Shown here piece by piece: positions 1-6,211 of a stretch of DNA of 9,985 bases; the stretch's first letter is position 1, and each line of letters opens with the position of its first letter. The stretch spans positions 1-9,985 of the forward strand of contig JAJYGO010000421.1 of NCBI GenBank assembly GCA_021785115.1, given 5' to 3'. Source of the stretch: Chloroflexota bacterium (GTDB taxonomy: Bacteria > Chloroflexota > Limnocylindria > Limnocylindrales > CSP1-4). Position numbers and translations under genes: made by a program. The notes beneath the pieces are model-generated. The model ran no database searches, was not told the origin of the DNA, and saw only the letters and a list, made by a program, of their open reading frames with translations.

Positions 1-110
1 CGGCCAGCCGCGCCGGGACCCCCGTCCGCGCCGTGATCGGCGACCGACGGCGCCCACGTGTCGACGGCCAGCTCCACGCCGTCCGCGACCCGGACTCGCG
101 AGGTGTTCAT
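1..110 (-). CDS. N-terminal fragment of an alpha/beta-hydrolase-like protein (partial, runs off left edge)
   Basis: Reading the minus strand from an ATG at 110-108 gives MNTSRVRVADGVELAVDTWA and a further 16 residues before the window ends. The pattern (short strand, 'DGVELAVDTWAP', then a Gly-rich loop) is how many alpha/beta hydrolases and their peptidase-like relatives begin, ahead of the 'vLLlHG' oxyanion strand that would lie outside the window. The frame stays open upstream, but the extension is Arg/Ala/Gly-rich and not protein-like, so the ATG is the likely start. No good Shine-Dalgarno is visible. The gene lies 118 nt behind the 76-aa gene on the same strand. The catalytic Ser/Asp/His residues cannot be checked, so the family call rests on about 36 residues and is tentative. 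Confidence 0.45.
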   Translation of the reverse strand, partial: MNTSRVRVADGVELAVDTWAPSVADHGADGGPGAAG

Positions 111-228
111 CCGGGAATGGTAGCCGCCGGCGCGAGCCCACCCCGCGCGGCCCGCGCTCCGGTTCGCCGCCGGCTCGACGGGTCCGGCGGCTCGACCAGC
201 CTGATGGCGTCCCCGGCCGGCACGGCGC

Positions 229-459
229 CTACGGCTGGCAGCCGCCCTCCACCCAGCGGCGGAAGAGCGCGACCTGGTCCTCCGGCCACGCTCCGTCGCA
301 GGGCATGTCGCCGCCTGCGACCGACTCGAGGATGTCGGCTGCGTTGGCCGTGACGTCCGCGTGGTCCCAGAGATCGAAGCGGAAGGTCATCGCACGACGG
401 TCCCGCTCCCGGAAGAGCGGGCGGATGTCGGTGGCGAAGCTCGGTGCCGGCGTCGGCAT
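229..459 (-). CDS. Conserved-type small protein of 76 aa, function unknown
   Basis: The protein begins MPTPAPSFATDIRPLFRERD and ends with a Trp/Gly-rich tail (DQVALFRRWVEGG, residues 61-73). The ATG at 459-457 is preceded on the minus strand by AAGGGGGG about 6 nt upstream, a convincing ribosome binding site; the longer reading frame upstream of it is low-complexity Arg/Gly/Ala and not credible. The layout 'FATDIRPLF...' followed by 'GDMPCDGAWPEDQVALFRRWVEGG' resembles the small c-type-cytochrome-like modules of the planctomycete cytochrome C type. However, there is no CXXCH haem-binding motif, so it should not be called a cytochrome. There is no signal peptide or membrane segment, so it is probably cytosolic. 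I recognise the sequence type as a recurring hypothetical protein but know no function. It is divergent from tnaA. Confidence 0.65.
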   Translation of the reverse strand: MPTPAPSFATDIRPLFRERDRRAMTFRFDLWDHADVTANAADILESVAGGDMPCDGAWPEDQVALFRRWVEGGCQP

Positions 460-755
460 GGCGATCCCCCCTTGGCGATGCCGGACCGGCGGGAGCGCGC
501 CGCACGCGTCCTCGCGACCGGCTCGCACGCCATCTTGCGCCCGGGTCCCGACTCGTGCATCGCGCGATCCGGCGGCGCACCGGGCGGATCCCGGCGACGT
601 CGCCCTGGTGCACCCCGCGGCGCTCGTCGGCGCACCGTTCGAGCCCCGTCGGCACACCCTTCGGCCCGTCCCCGGCGTACCGTAGCCCTGCATCCCCTCG
701 GGCAGAGCAGGCGCCTGCCCGGTCCGAGTCACCCGGTTGCTCCGAGGGCTGTCCC
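460..755. other. Divergent intergenic region, no gene seen
   Basis: This stretch of 296 nt separates the 76-aa gene (minus) from tnaA (plus). All open frames across it are Arg/Pro/Ala-rich and look like GC-driven shadow frames. I looked for a tnaC-like leader peptide (short ORF with a Trp codon ahead of a Rho-type site) and found none that is convincing. No good -35/-10 pair stands out. The only structure noted is an inverted repeat with 6-bp arms, GATCCG at 566-571 and CGGATC at 585-590, whose role is unknown. Confidence 0.5.
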
Positions 756-2159
756 GTGACCACCCAGCAATGGCGAACCATCATCGAGCCGTTCCGGATC
801 CATTCCGTCGAGCCCATCCGGCTGACCACCCGGGAGGAGCGGCTCCGGGCGATCGAGGCGGCCGGATTCAACCTCTTCAACCTGCACGCCGACGATGTCC
901 TCATCGATCTGCTCACCGACTCCGGGACGGGGGCCATGAGCCGCGACCAGTGGGCGGCCGTCCAGCACGGCGACGAGAGCTACGCCGGGTCGCCGTCCTG
1001 GTACGCGTTCCTGGAGAGCGTCCAGGCACTCTTCCCGTTCCGGCACGTCATCCCCACCCACCAGGGACGGGCGGCCGAGAAGATCCTCTTCTCGGTCATC
1101 GGCGGGCCCGGCAAGGCGATTCCCAACAACACCCACTTCGACACGACCCGGGCGAACGTGGAGTTCACCGGCGCCGAGGCGGTGGACCTGGTCATCCCCG
1201 AGGCGCACGAGCCGTCGTTGATCCACCCGTTCAAGGGCAACATGGACATCGCCGCCCTGGAACGCTTCATCGAGGAGCGGGGGGCCGCGAACGTCCCGGC
1301 CGTCTTCGTCACGATCACCAACAACTCGGGAGGCGGGCAACCGGTCAGCCTCGCCAACCTGCGCGCTATCCGGGCGGTCTGCGACCGGTTCGGCCTGCCG
1401 CTCTTCCTGGACGCCTGTCGCTTCGCGGAGAACGCCTGGTTCATCCGCACCCGCGAGGCCGGGTACGAGGGCCGGCCCATCCCGGAGATCGTGCGCGAGA
1501 TGGCGTCGCTCGCCGACGGCATGACCATGTCGGCCAAGAAGGATGGCCTGGCGAACATCGGCGGCTGGCTCGCCCTCAATGACGACCGGCTCGCGGAGCA
1601 GTGCCGGAACCTCCTGATCCTCACCGAGGGCTTCCCCACCTACGGCGGGCTCGCCGGGCGCGACCTGGAGGCGATCGCCCAGGGCCTGCGCGAGGTGGTC
1701 GACGAGGACTACCTGCGCTACCGGATCACCTCCACCACCTACTTCGGGGAGGCCCTGGCCGCGGCCGGCGTCCCGGTCGTCCAGCCGATCGGCGGCCACG
1801 CGGTCTACCTGGACGCGCGTGCCCTGCTCCCGCACATCCCGCCGCTCGCGTACCCCGGGCAGGCGCTCGCCGTCGCCCTGTACGTGGAGGGCGGGATCCG
1901 CAGCTGCGAGATCGGGACGGTCATGTTCGGGCGCCATCCCGACGGCACCGAGTCGCCGGCGGCGCTTGAGCTGGTCCGGCTCGCCATCCCCCGGCGCACG
2001 TACACGCAGAGCCACATCGACTACGCGATCGAGGTCGTCCGCTGGGTCGCGGATCGCGCGTCCGGGCTGCGCGGCTTTCGGATCGTGAACGAGCCGTCCG
2101 CCCTCCGCCACTTCACGGCGCGCTTCGCGCCGCTCGAAGCGCCGGTCGTGCCGGCCTGA
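756..2159 (+). CDS. tnaA: Tryptophanase (tryptophan indole-lyase)
   Basis: This 467-aa PLP enzyme is predicted to cleave L-tryptophan to indole, pyruvate and ammonia in the cytosol. Family landmarks include EPFRI (11-15), IDLLTDSGTGAMS (50-62), GDESYAGS (72-79, active-site Tyr76), PTHQGR (100-105), GGQPVS (193-198) and the Schiff-base motif MSAKKDG (258-264, Lys262). Tyrosine phenol-lyase is the close alternative, since stretches such as GYEGRPIPEIV and GGLAGRDLEAIA look TPL-like. Two diagnostic positions decide it. The TPL phenol-binding Arg ('MERG') is Ile386 here ('CEIG'), and the C-terminal motif is LRHFTARF with His452 where TPL has Phe (E. coli tryptophanase His463). The GTG at 756 has GAGGG at 744-748 and gives the usual N-terminus; longer in-frame starts yield a non-protein-like extension. 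No tnaB permease or tnaC leader is adjacent, so regulation is unlike E. coli. The gene is monocistronic as far as seen. Confidence 0.93.
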   Translation: MTTQQWRTIIEPFRIHSVEPIRLTTREERLRAIEAAGFNLFNLHADDVLIDLLTDSGTGAMSRDQWAAVQHGDESYAGSPSWYAFLESVQALFPFRHVIPTHQGRAAEKILFSVIGGPGKAIPNNTHFDTTRANVEFTGAEAVDLVIPEAHEPSLIHPFKGNMDIAALERFIEERGAANVPAVFVTITNNSGGGQPVSLANLRAIRAVCDRFGLPLFLDACRFAENAWFIRTREAGYEGRPIPEIVREMASLADGMTMSAKKDGLANIGGWLALNDDRLAEQCRNLLILTEGFPTYGGLAGRDLEAIAQGLREVVDEDYLRYRITSTTYFGEALAAAGVPVVQPIGGHAVYLDARALLPHIPPLAYPGQALAVALYVEGGIRSCEIGTVMFGRHPDGTESPAALELVRLAIPRRTYTQSHIDYAIEVVRWVADRASGLRGFRIVNEPSALRHFTARFAPLEAPVVPA

Positions 2160-2180
2160 GGGCTCGTTCCCCCACAGCAC

Positions 2181-2269
2181 GGCGCCCCGGGCCCGGCGCG
2201 ATCCGGCGCCCCGGCCCCGGCGCGATCCGGCGCCCCGGCCCCGGCGCGCGACCCGGCGCCCACGCCCGG
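2181..2269. repeat. 24-bp GC-rich tandem repeat (about 3.5 copies)
   Basis: Copy 1 is 2181-2204, copy 2 is 2205-2228 and copy 3 is 2229-2254 (26 nt with a 2-nt insertion). A truncated copy 4 is 2255-2269. Each unit starts GGCGCCCCGG and ends CGGCGCGATCC or a variant. Copies 1 and 2 differ at one base. The units contain GGCGCC palindromes and can fold into several alternative hairpins. The repeat lies between the convergent ends of tnaA (stop 2159) and the 141-aa membrane protein gene (stop 2283), so it may help end transcription from both sides. There is no T-tract, so this is inference. Confidence 0.8.
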
Positions 2270-2282
2270 GGGGCCGTGTCGA

Positions 2283-2708
2283 TCAGATCGTTCCCGGGGG
2301 CCAGTGCAGGGCCAGCAGGGCGATCAGCACGGCCACGTTCACGCCGAGGGCGGCGAGCGTGTTGAACATCGGCCAGGTCCCGAAGAACAGCACGATGCCC
2401 GTCGCGGAGACGACCGCCGATCCGACCGCCAGCGGCCGCCAGGCATCGGTCGGAAGGAGGACGCCGGACAACGCGGCGACGGTGGCCACGAAGCCCACCA
2501 GCGAGACGATCCAGAACGCGCTCGCGAGGAGGGTGGCGCTCTCATCCGACAGGCCGGGCAGGAGCCAGGAGCGGGCGGCGCGCCAGGCGCCCGTGTTCGA
2601 CCCGGGGCGCATCCTCAGCCAGACCAGTGCCCCCAGCGCGCCGCCGTGGCCGAGCCCATGGAGCAGCAGCACGGCCGAGAGGACGAGCCGGATCGTCTGG
2701 TCGGACAT
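2283..2708 (-). CDS. Four-helix membrane protein, function unknown
   Basis: This 141-aa, strongly hydrophobic protein starts at an ATG preceded by GGAGG with an 8-nt spacer on the minus strand. Predicted membrane segments are roughly residues 8-30, 58-82, 90-110 and 115-135. The first carries a small-residue motif HGLGHGGALGAL (17-28) with two histidines inside the bilayer region. The loop between helices 1 and 2 (31-57) is basic then acidic. I know this architecture as a recurrent uncharacterised integral membrane protein but cannot assign a transport or enzymatic role. It is convergent with tnaA and divergent from the 94-aa gene, so it is probably transcribed alone. Confidence 0.75.
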   Translation of the reverse strand: MSDQTIRLVLSAVLLLHGLGHGGALGALVWLRMRPGSNTGAWRAARSWLLPGLSDESATLLASAFWIVSLVGFVATVAALSGVLLPTDAWRPLAVGSAVVSATGIVLFFGTWPMFNTLAALGVNVAVLIALLALHWPPGTI

Positions 2709-2873
2709 GGCGGGCGCCTCCGGGAAGGAGAACGTTCGAGCAGGGCGCCATCACCGTCGCGGCTCCGCGTCCCCCGCGCCAGTGCTGGACGGATCATCCG
2801 CCTGGTCACCGCCATCTTGCGCGTGCGTCTACGCTGCCCGCAGCAGGCAGGATGGCACTGACAGGAGGAACCC

Positions 2874-3158
2874 ATGGCGGCCAGCGACGACCTGGTGCAG
2901 CAGTACCACGCTCTCTCCGCCGAGGACCAGGCGGCGGTGCGGGGCCAGATCCTCCCGCCGCCGCCGGCGAGCGCCCTGGGCGACATCTGGCGGCTCCTGC
3001 TCGGCGGGCTGTTCGCCGTCGCGATCCTGGCCGGCCTGGCGGCCTTCATCCTGTACGCCCGGGACAATGCCGCGGCCGGGGCCTTCCTCGTCGTCACCAC
3101 CACCGTGGTCGGCGCCCTCATCGGCTTGATTGCCCCGAGCCCCGTGTCAGGTCGGTAG
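2874..3158 (+). CDS. Small two-helix membrane protein, function unknown
   Basis: This 94-aa product starts at an ATG with AGGAGG at 2863-2868, a strong ribosome binding site with a 5-nt spacer. The N-terminal 35 residues are polar and acidic with a short LSAEDQAAVRGQI helix and a PPPP turn (28-31). Two hydrophobic helices follow at about 39-62 and 67-87, joined by a short YARDNAA loop. A cytosolic N-terminal helix ahead of a helical hairpin suggests a small membrane-associated protein, but no family is recognised. The stop (3156-3158) lies about 30 nt before the hairpin at 3191-3220, which could end this transcript as well as that of the tRNA on the opposite strand. Confidence 0.7.
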   Translation: MAASDDLVQQYHALSAEDQAAVRGQILPPPPASALGDIWRLLLGGLFAVAILAGLAAFILYARDNAAAGAFLVVTTTVVGALIGLIAPSPVSGR

Positions 3159-3190
3159 CCGGCTGCGCCGAGCGCCGGACGACGCCGAAA

Positions 3191-3220
3191 CCGCCGTCCC
3201 GGGCGGTCCCGAAACGGCGG
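3191..3220 (-). terminator. Stem-loop downstream of tRNA-Thr, possible bidirectional terminator
   Basis: The arms CCGCCGT (3191-3197) and ACGGCGG (3214-3220) are perfect 7-bp complements. A nested CGGG/CCCG stem can form inside the loop. On the minus strand the stem is followed by TTTC only, so the U-tract is weak. It lies 17 nt beyond the CCA end of the tRNA on the minus strand and 32 nt after the 94-aa gene on the plus strand, the expected place for a shared terminator. Confidence 0.5.
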
Positions 3221-3236
3221 CTTCACGTTCAATCGC

Positions 3237-3311
3237 TGGAGCCGACACTCGGATTTGAACCGAGGACCTGCTGTTTACGAAACAGCTGCTCTACCGCTGA
3301 GCTATGTCGGC
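3237..3311 (-). tRNA. tRNA-Thr (anticodon CGU)
   Basis: The minus strand folds as a full cloverleaf. The acceptor is GCCGACA with TGTCGGC. The D-arm is GCTC/GAGC around AGCGGTA, and the anticodon stem is GCTGT/ACAGC. The loop TTCGTAA places CGT at positions 34-36, reading ACG threonine codons. The variable loop is AGGTC. The T-arm is CTCGG/CCGAG around TTCAAAT. The discriminator is U (3240), and CCA is encoded at 3239-3237. A TGGTAACAT extended -10-like element lies on the minus strand at 3329-3321, about 10 nt upstream of the tRNA 5' end, with no clear -35. Confidence 0.95.
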
Positions 3312-3473
3312 GCGGGAGGCATGTTACCAGCCCCGGTCACGCTCGGCAGGTCCCCGGCCCCCAGGCCCGCTCGTCGCCCTGCCCTGCATCGCTGGGTCTG
3401 CGCAGGCGCGACAAGCGGAGAACGATCGAGCGAGAGCCAGCGCTGACAGACGGGATTCTGCGGAGAGGCGAGG

Positions 3474-4172
3474 TCAGGGTTCTCCGCCGCTGCGCGGGCT
3501 CGCCGATCGCAGAGAGGCGCGCAGATCCCGCAGCGCCTTGTCGACAGGCCTGTCCGGCCGGAAGATCGTCGAGTTGCCGCAGACGAGCATGTCGGCGCCG
3601 GCGGCCACCATGCGCGGCGCGCTTTCGAACGTGACGCCGCCGTCGACCTCGACGATGCAGGTTGGATTGACCCCATTCACCAGGTCCCGCACCTGGGTGA
3701 TCTTGGCGATCATCCCTGGTATCAGCCTGTGTCCGACGATGCCCGGATTGATGGCCATGACCAGGACCAGCGCCAGATCCTCTGCGATCCACTCCAGTAC
3801 GTTCGGGCTGGTGGCGGGATTGAGGGCGACGCCCGCCCTGGCGCCGGCCTGCCTGATGCGTCCGATCACCCGGGACGCGTGCATGGTCGATTCGATGTGG
3901 AAGGTCACGATGTCGGCGCCTGCCCGGACGAACGTGTCGATGTACGGCTCGGGATCGGCAACCATGAGATGGACGTCGACCGGAATGGAGGTGCGCTTGC
4001 GCACCGCGCTGAGTACCTCCGGAGGCAGGCCGTATCGCGGCACGAACACGCCATCCATGACGTCGAGGTGAATGTGGTCGGCCTGTCCGCGCTCCAGGCG
4101 CTCGACTTCGGTTCCGAGATCGAGCATGTCCGCACAGATCAGGGACGCGGCGAGTTTGCAGGGTGCGAACAC
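3474..4172 (-). CDS. Ribulose-phosphate 3-epimerase family protein (Rpe/AlsE-like)
   Basis: This 232-aa TIM-barrel enzyme is predicted to epimerise C3 of a phosphorylated ketose, classically D-ribulose-5-P to D-xylulose-5-P. Metal-ligand and acid/base positions are intact: IHLDVMDG (34-41, His35 and Asp37), DVHLM (66-70, His68) and EVDGG (175-179, Asp177). FVP (43-45) is also present. The phosphate-loop motif, usually NPGFGGQ, reads NPGIVGHR (142-149), and the end GNSTIFRPDRPVDKA is more like allulose-6-P 3-epimerase (AlsE) than a housekeeping Rpe. The exact substrate is therefore uncertain. The GTG start (4172-4170) follows the hxlB-like stop by 7 nt with AGGTC upstream, implying translational coupling as the last gene of a lacI-hxlB-epimerase operon. 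A dedicated catabolic paralogue is more likely than the cell's only Rpe. The C-terminal tail (220-232) is Ser/Arg-rich. Confidence 0.85.
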   Translation of the reverse strand: MFAPCKLAASLICADMLDLGTEVERLERGQADHIHLDVMDGVFVPRYGLPPEVLSAVRKRTSIPVDVHLMVADPEPYIDTFVRAGADIVTFHIESTMHASRVIGRIRQAGARAGVALNPATSPNVLEWIAEDLALVLVMAINPGIVGHRLIPGMIAKITQVRDLVNGVNPTCIVEVDGGVTFESAPRMVAAGADMLVCGNSTIFRPDRPVDKALRDLRASLRSASPRSGGEP

Positions 4173-4179
4173 GGCTGAC

Positions 4180-4770
4180 CTACTCGAGGTTGCTGTGGCG
4201 ACGCCACATCGTCTCGTGGCTCTCGCCGCTCCGAGCCATCAAGTCAAGGACGATCGCGTCGAACAGCAACTGCAGGCACTGCTCGTTGAGCGTCGTCATG
4301 GGCTGGACGGAGGCGAAGCCGTCGACGGCATGCGCCTTCGATGGCGCAGGCACCACGACCACGGTGTCGGCGAGCGCACCGAGCCGAGAGTCTCTCCGTC
4401 CCGTCAGCAGCGCCACGCGCGCACCGCTGCCTTTGGCGACCTCGGCAACAGCGACGATGGTCTGAGTCTCGCCAGAACCGGATGCGACCACGAGGAGGTC
4501 CCCGTTGCCGATTGCGGGCACGGCAGCATCGCCGAGCGCATACGCCCGCCGACCGAGGTGCCCGAGTCGCATCGCGAAGCCGCGCGCTGCCATGCCGACT
4601 CGGCCGGCGCCCGCAGTGACGACGGTGTGGGCTCGCAGGACTTCGCCGACAAGGCGCTCCACCTCATCCGGGTCGACGCCGGAGAGAACGCGTTCGACCT
4701 CGCGGAGGATCTGGCGGTAGCTGACGCCGTACGTCACGTGAGGCAGTCCAGGTGCGCTGGGTCGGGGCAT
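4180..4770 (-). CDS. hxlB: 6-phospho-3-hexuloisomerase-like SIS-domain protein
   Basis: This 196-aa single SIS-domain sugar-phosphate isomerase is predicted to interconvert D-arabino-hex-3-ulose-6-P and fructose-6-P. Features are an N-terminal helix (18-46), TAGAGRVGMAARGFAMRL (52-69), the phosphate-binding loop ASGSGETQT (96-104), LLTGRRDSRLGALAD (121-135), and PMTTLNEQ (157-164) with the family's conserved Glu in 'NEQ'. The extreme C-terminus RRHSNLE matches the 'RHxNLE' ending of 6-phospho-3-hexuloisomerases, which separates it from generic KpsF/GutQ-type SIS proteins. Length fits the family (about 180-200 aa). The ATG at 4770 follows the regulator stop by 25 nt with only a weak ribosome binding site; a GTG at residue 12 is a possible later start. 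An hxlA-like gene sits at the far end of the divergent operon, which strongly supports the function. Confidence 0.87.
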   Translation of the reverse strand: MPRPSAPGLPHVTYGVSYRQILREVERVLSGVDPDEVERLVGEVLRAHTVVTAGAGRVGMAARGFAMRLGHLGRRAYALGDAAVPAIGNGDLLVVASGSGETQTIVAVAEVAKGSGARVALLTGRRDSRLGALADTVVVVPAPSKAHAVDGFASVQPMTTLNEQCLQLLFDAIVLDLMARSGESHETMWRRHSNLE

Positions 4771-4795
4771 CCACTCGCGATGCGACGCCAGATGA

Positions 4796-5875
4796 TCATC
4801 GTGCCGCGTGTGTCCCCGGCGTCTGCGTGCGCGTGCGACCGAGTCGCCGCTCGGACAGGGGCGTCATCTGGTCGACCGGGGCTCCCGAGGATTCGCGCAC
4901 GATCAGCTGGCCCCGCATGGTGACCTGTCGAGTGGGTTCGTCCCGATCGGCGTTGATGAGGCGCAGGCACAGTTCAGCCGCGGTGCGGCCCAGCTCGTAG
5001 GTGGGCTGCGCGATGGTGGTGAGGCGTGGTCGGAAGACCTCTGACCACGCGAAGTCGTCGAAGCCGACGAGGGCGATGTCCTCGGGCACCGACAATCCGG
5101 CGTCCTCGATGGCCGCGAGGGCCCCGATGGTCATGAGGTTGTTGCCGGCGAACAGGCCGGTGGGGCGGGGCGTGAGTTCGAGCAACGTCGTGACTGCCCG
5201 CGACGCACCCTCCGAGGTCGAATAGCCCTCGGCGATCAGGCGGTCGTCCAGGTCGATGCCCGCCTCTCGGAGCGCACGGCGGTAGCCCGCGATACGGTCG
5301 CGGCCGGTCGAGGGCCCCACGCGACCTGAGACCATCGCGATCCGGCGATGCCCCAGAAGGACGAGATGGCGCACCGCCTCATAGGCACCCTGCTCGTTGT
5401 CGATCCCGACGGACGAGACGTCGAGGCCGGGCACGTACCGATCGAAGAAGACGAGCGGGAAACGCTCGAGGACGATCCGCGCGAGAAGCTCGTGCTTCTC
5501 GCCCACCGGGGACAGAATGAGGCCGTCGACGCGTCGCGCCAGCAGCACGCGGATGTAGTCGCGCTCGCGCGCGACCTCCTCGTTGCTGTTGCAGAGGATC
5601 AGCGTGTATCCGCTCTCCTGCGCCACGTCCTCGACCCCTCGGACCACCGCCGTGAAGAACGGGTTCTCCAGATCCGAGATCACGAGTCCCAGCGTGTTGG
5701 ATCGGCGCATCCGGAGAGACCGCGCGACGGCGTTGGGCTCATAGCCCAGGTCTTCGATCGCCGCCAGCACCCTCTGGCGCAGTTCATCCGACACCGGGCG
5801 CGTGCGATTGAGAACGTGGGACACCGTGCTGGTCGACACCCCAGCCCGTTTCGCCACGTCCGTCACCGTGATCAA
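4796..5875 (-). CDS. LacI-family transcriptional regulator of the sugar regulon
   Basis: This 359-aa repressor-type protein has an N-terminal helix-turn-helix (VTDVAKRAGVSTSTVSHVLN, residues 4-23) and a hinge helix (PNAVARSLRMRRSN, 47-60) with the DNA-intercalating Leu. A periplasmic-binding-protein-like sensor domain begins at TLGLVISDLENPFF (61-74) and ends near residue 335. The ligand is probably a sugar or sugar phosphate; sequence alone does not say which. The start is TTG (5875-5873), set by GAGGGAGAG just upstream and by the normal LacI-family N-terminus. It is first in a minus-strand operon with the hxlB-like and epimerase genes and divergent from the transporter. Matching operator sites lie in both facing promoters, so it most likely represses both and itself. 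The C-terminal 25 residues are Arg/Thr-rich and probably disordered. Confidence 0.93.
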   Translation of the reverse strand: MITVTDVAKRAGVSTSTVSHVLNRTRPVSDELRQRVLAAIEDLGYEPNAVARSLRMRRSNTLGLVISDLENPFFTAVVRGVEDVAQESGYTLILCNSNEEVARERDYIRVLLARRVDGLILSPVGEKHELLARIVLERFPLVFFDRYVPGLDVSSVGIDNEQGAYEAVRHLVLLGHRRIAMVSGRVGPSTGRDRIAGYRRALREAGIDLDDRLIAEGYSTSEGASRAVTTLLELTPRPTGLFAGNNLMTIGALAAIEDAGLSVPEDIALVGFDDFAWSEVFRPRLTTIAQPTYELGRTAAELCLRLINADRDEPTRQVTMRGQLIVRESSGAPVDQMTPLSERRLGRTRTQTPGTHAAR

Positions 5876-5890
5876 CGCGCGCTCTCCCTC

Positions 5891-5902
5891 GCAATCGTTT
5901 CG
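5891..5902 (-). promoter_or_regulatory. Putative LacI-family operator at the lacI promoter
   Basis: The minus strand reads CGAAACGATTGC, matching the LacI-family pattern GnAAnCGnTTnC with one mismatch at the first base. It shares the 11-mer AAACGATTGCG with the operator in front of the transporter operon. It begins at the -10 of the predicted lacI promoter and covers the expected transcription start, fitting autorepression. Confidence 0.6.
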
Positions 5903-5931
5903 AGCGTACAGGGTCTCTGGGGTCTCGTCAA
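5903..5931 (-). promoter_or_regulatory. Predicted promoter of the lacI-hxlB-epimerase operon
   Basis: On the minus strand a -35 TTGACG (5931-5926) is spaced 17 nt from a -10 TACGCT (5908-5903). The -10 is weak against TATAAT but has the TAnnnT form common in high-GC bacteria. Transcription would start near 5896, leaving a leader of about 20 nt to the TTG start. The spacing and the operator immediately after the -10 mirror the divergent promoter. Confidence 0.5.
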
Positions 5932-6182
5932 CCCACGCGACCCGGCGTTCGCTGGTCTCCTACCCCAGTCACGGGGTGGCCGCGCGGCCATCGGTCCACG
6001 TCGGTCGTGGCCTGGGAGCGGGCCCCGCCCGCGAGGTCACCTGTGCGTGGATGCCGCCGCTGCGTGCTCATTCGAACGGGCTCCGTCGCCGAGACCACGC
6101 GTCCGCCACTGTGGCGTTCCAGCAAGAGTGACACACGATATATGCAGACCGCGGGGGTGTGTCGTGGCGCAAGGCCAGCCGC
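5932..6182. other. Middle of the divergent intergenic region, with palindromes but no gene
   Basis: No credible coding frame crosses this 251-nt segment. It holds a perfect 14-bp palindrome TGGCCGCGCGGCCA (5977-5990). There is also an interrupted palindrome CGCCAC-T-GTGGCG (6104-6116) and an inverted repeat GACACAC (6130-6136)/GTGTGTC (6157-6163) with a 20-nt gap. The last lies about 20 bp upstream of the transporter -35, where an activator such as a Crp-type protein could bind, but no known consensus is met. Confidence 0.5.
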
Positions 6183-6210
6183 TTGACAGGTCGCGTCGCG
6201 CTCGTATGAT
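6183..6210 (+). promoter_or_regulatory. Predicted strong promoter of the sugar ABC transporter operon
   Basis: A perfect -35 TTGACA (6183-6188) is spaced 16 nt from TATGAT (6205-6210), which has five of six consensus bases. This is unusually close to the sigma70 consensus for so GC-rich a region. The start would be near 6217, inside the operator that follows, leaving a 5' leader of roughly 98 nt before the lipoprotein gene. Confidence 0.75.
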
Positions 6211-6211
6211 G

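Noticed and set aside
460..755. tnaC-like leader peptide ahead of tnaA
   Set aside because: The short frames present, such as the GTG at 608, lack a Trp codon and a credible ribosome binding site.
107..937. 276-codon minus-strand frame overlapping the 76-aa gene and the tnaA start
   Set aside because: Arg/Pro/Gly-rich low-complexity translation, and it overlaps two better-supported genes in other frames.
729..2180. Long open frame (483 codons) antisense to tnaA
   Set aside because: Composition is Arg/Asp/Gly/Val-rich with no recognisable motif. It lies exactly opposite a well-conserved gene, a usual GC-rich shadow.
2181..2269. Tandem repeat considered as CRISPR or plasmid iterons
   Set aside because: Units are directly abutting without spacers. 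No replication initiator or cas gene is nearby.
2304..3129. Overlapping plus-strand frames across the 141-aa membrane protein and the following gap
   Set aside because: Gln/Arg/Gly-rich shadow translations antisense to a hydrophobic membrane protein, with no motif.
3237..3311. tRNA as an integration (attachment) site with an adjacent mobile element
   Set aside because: No integrase, no second copy of the tRNA 3' end and no transposase seen in the window.
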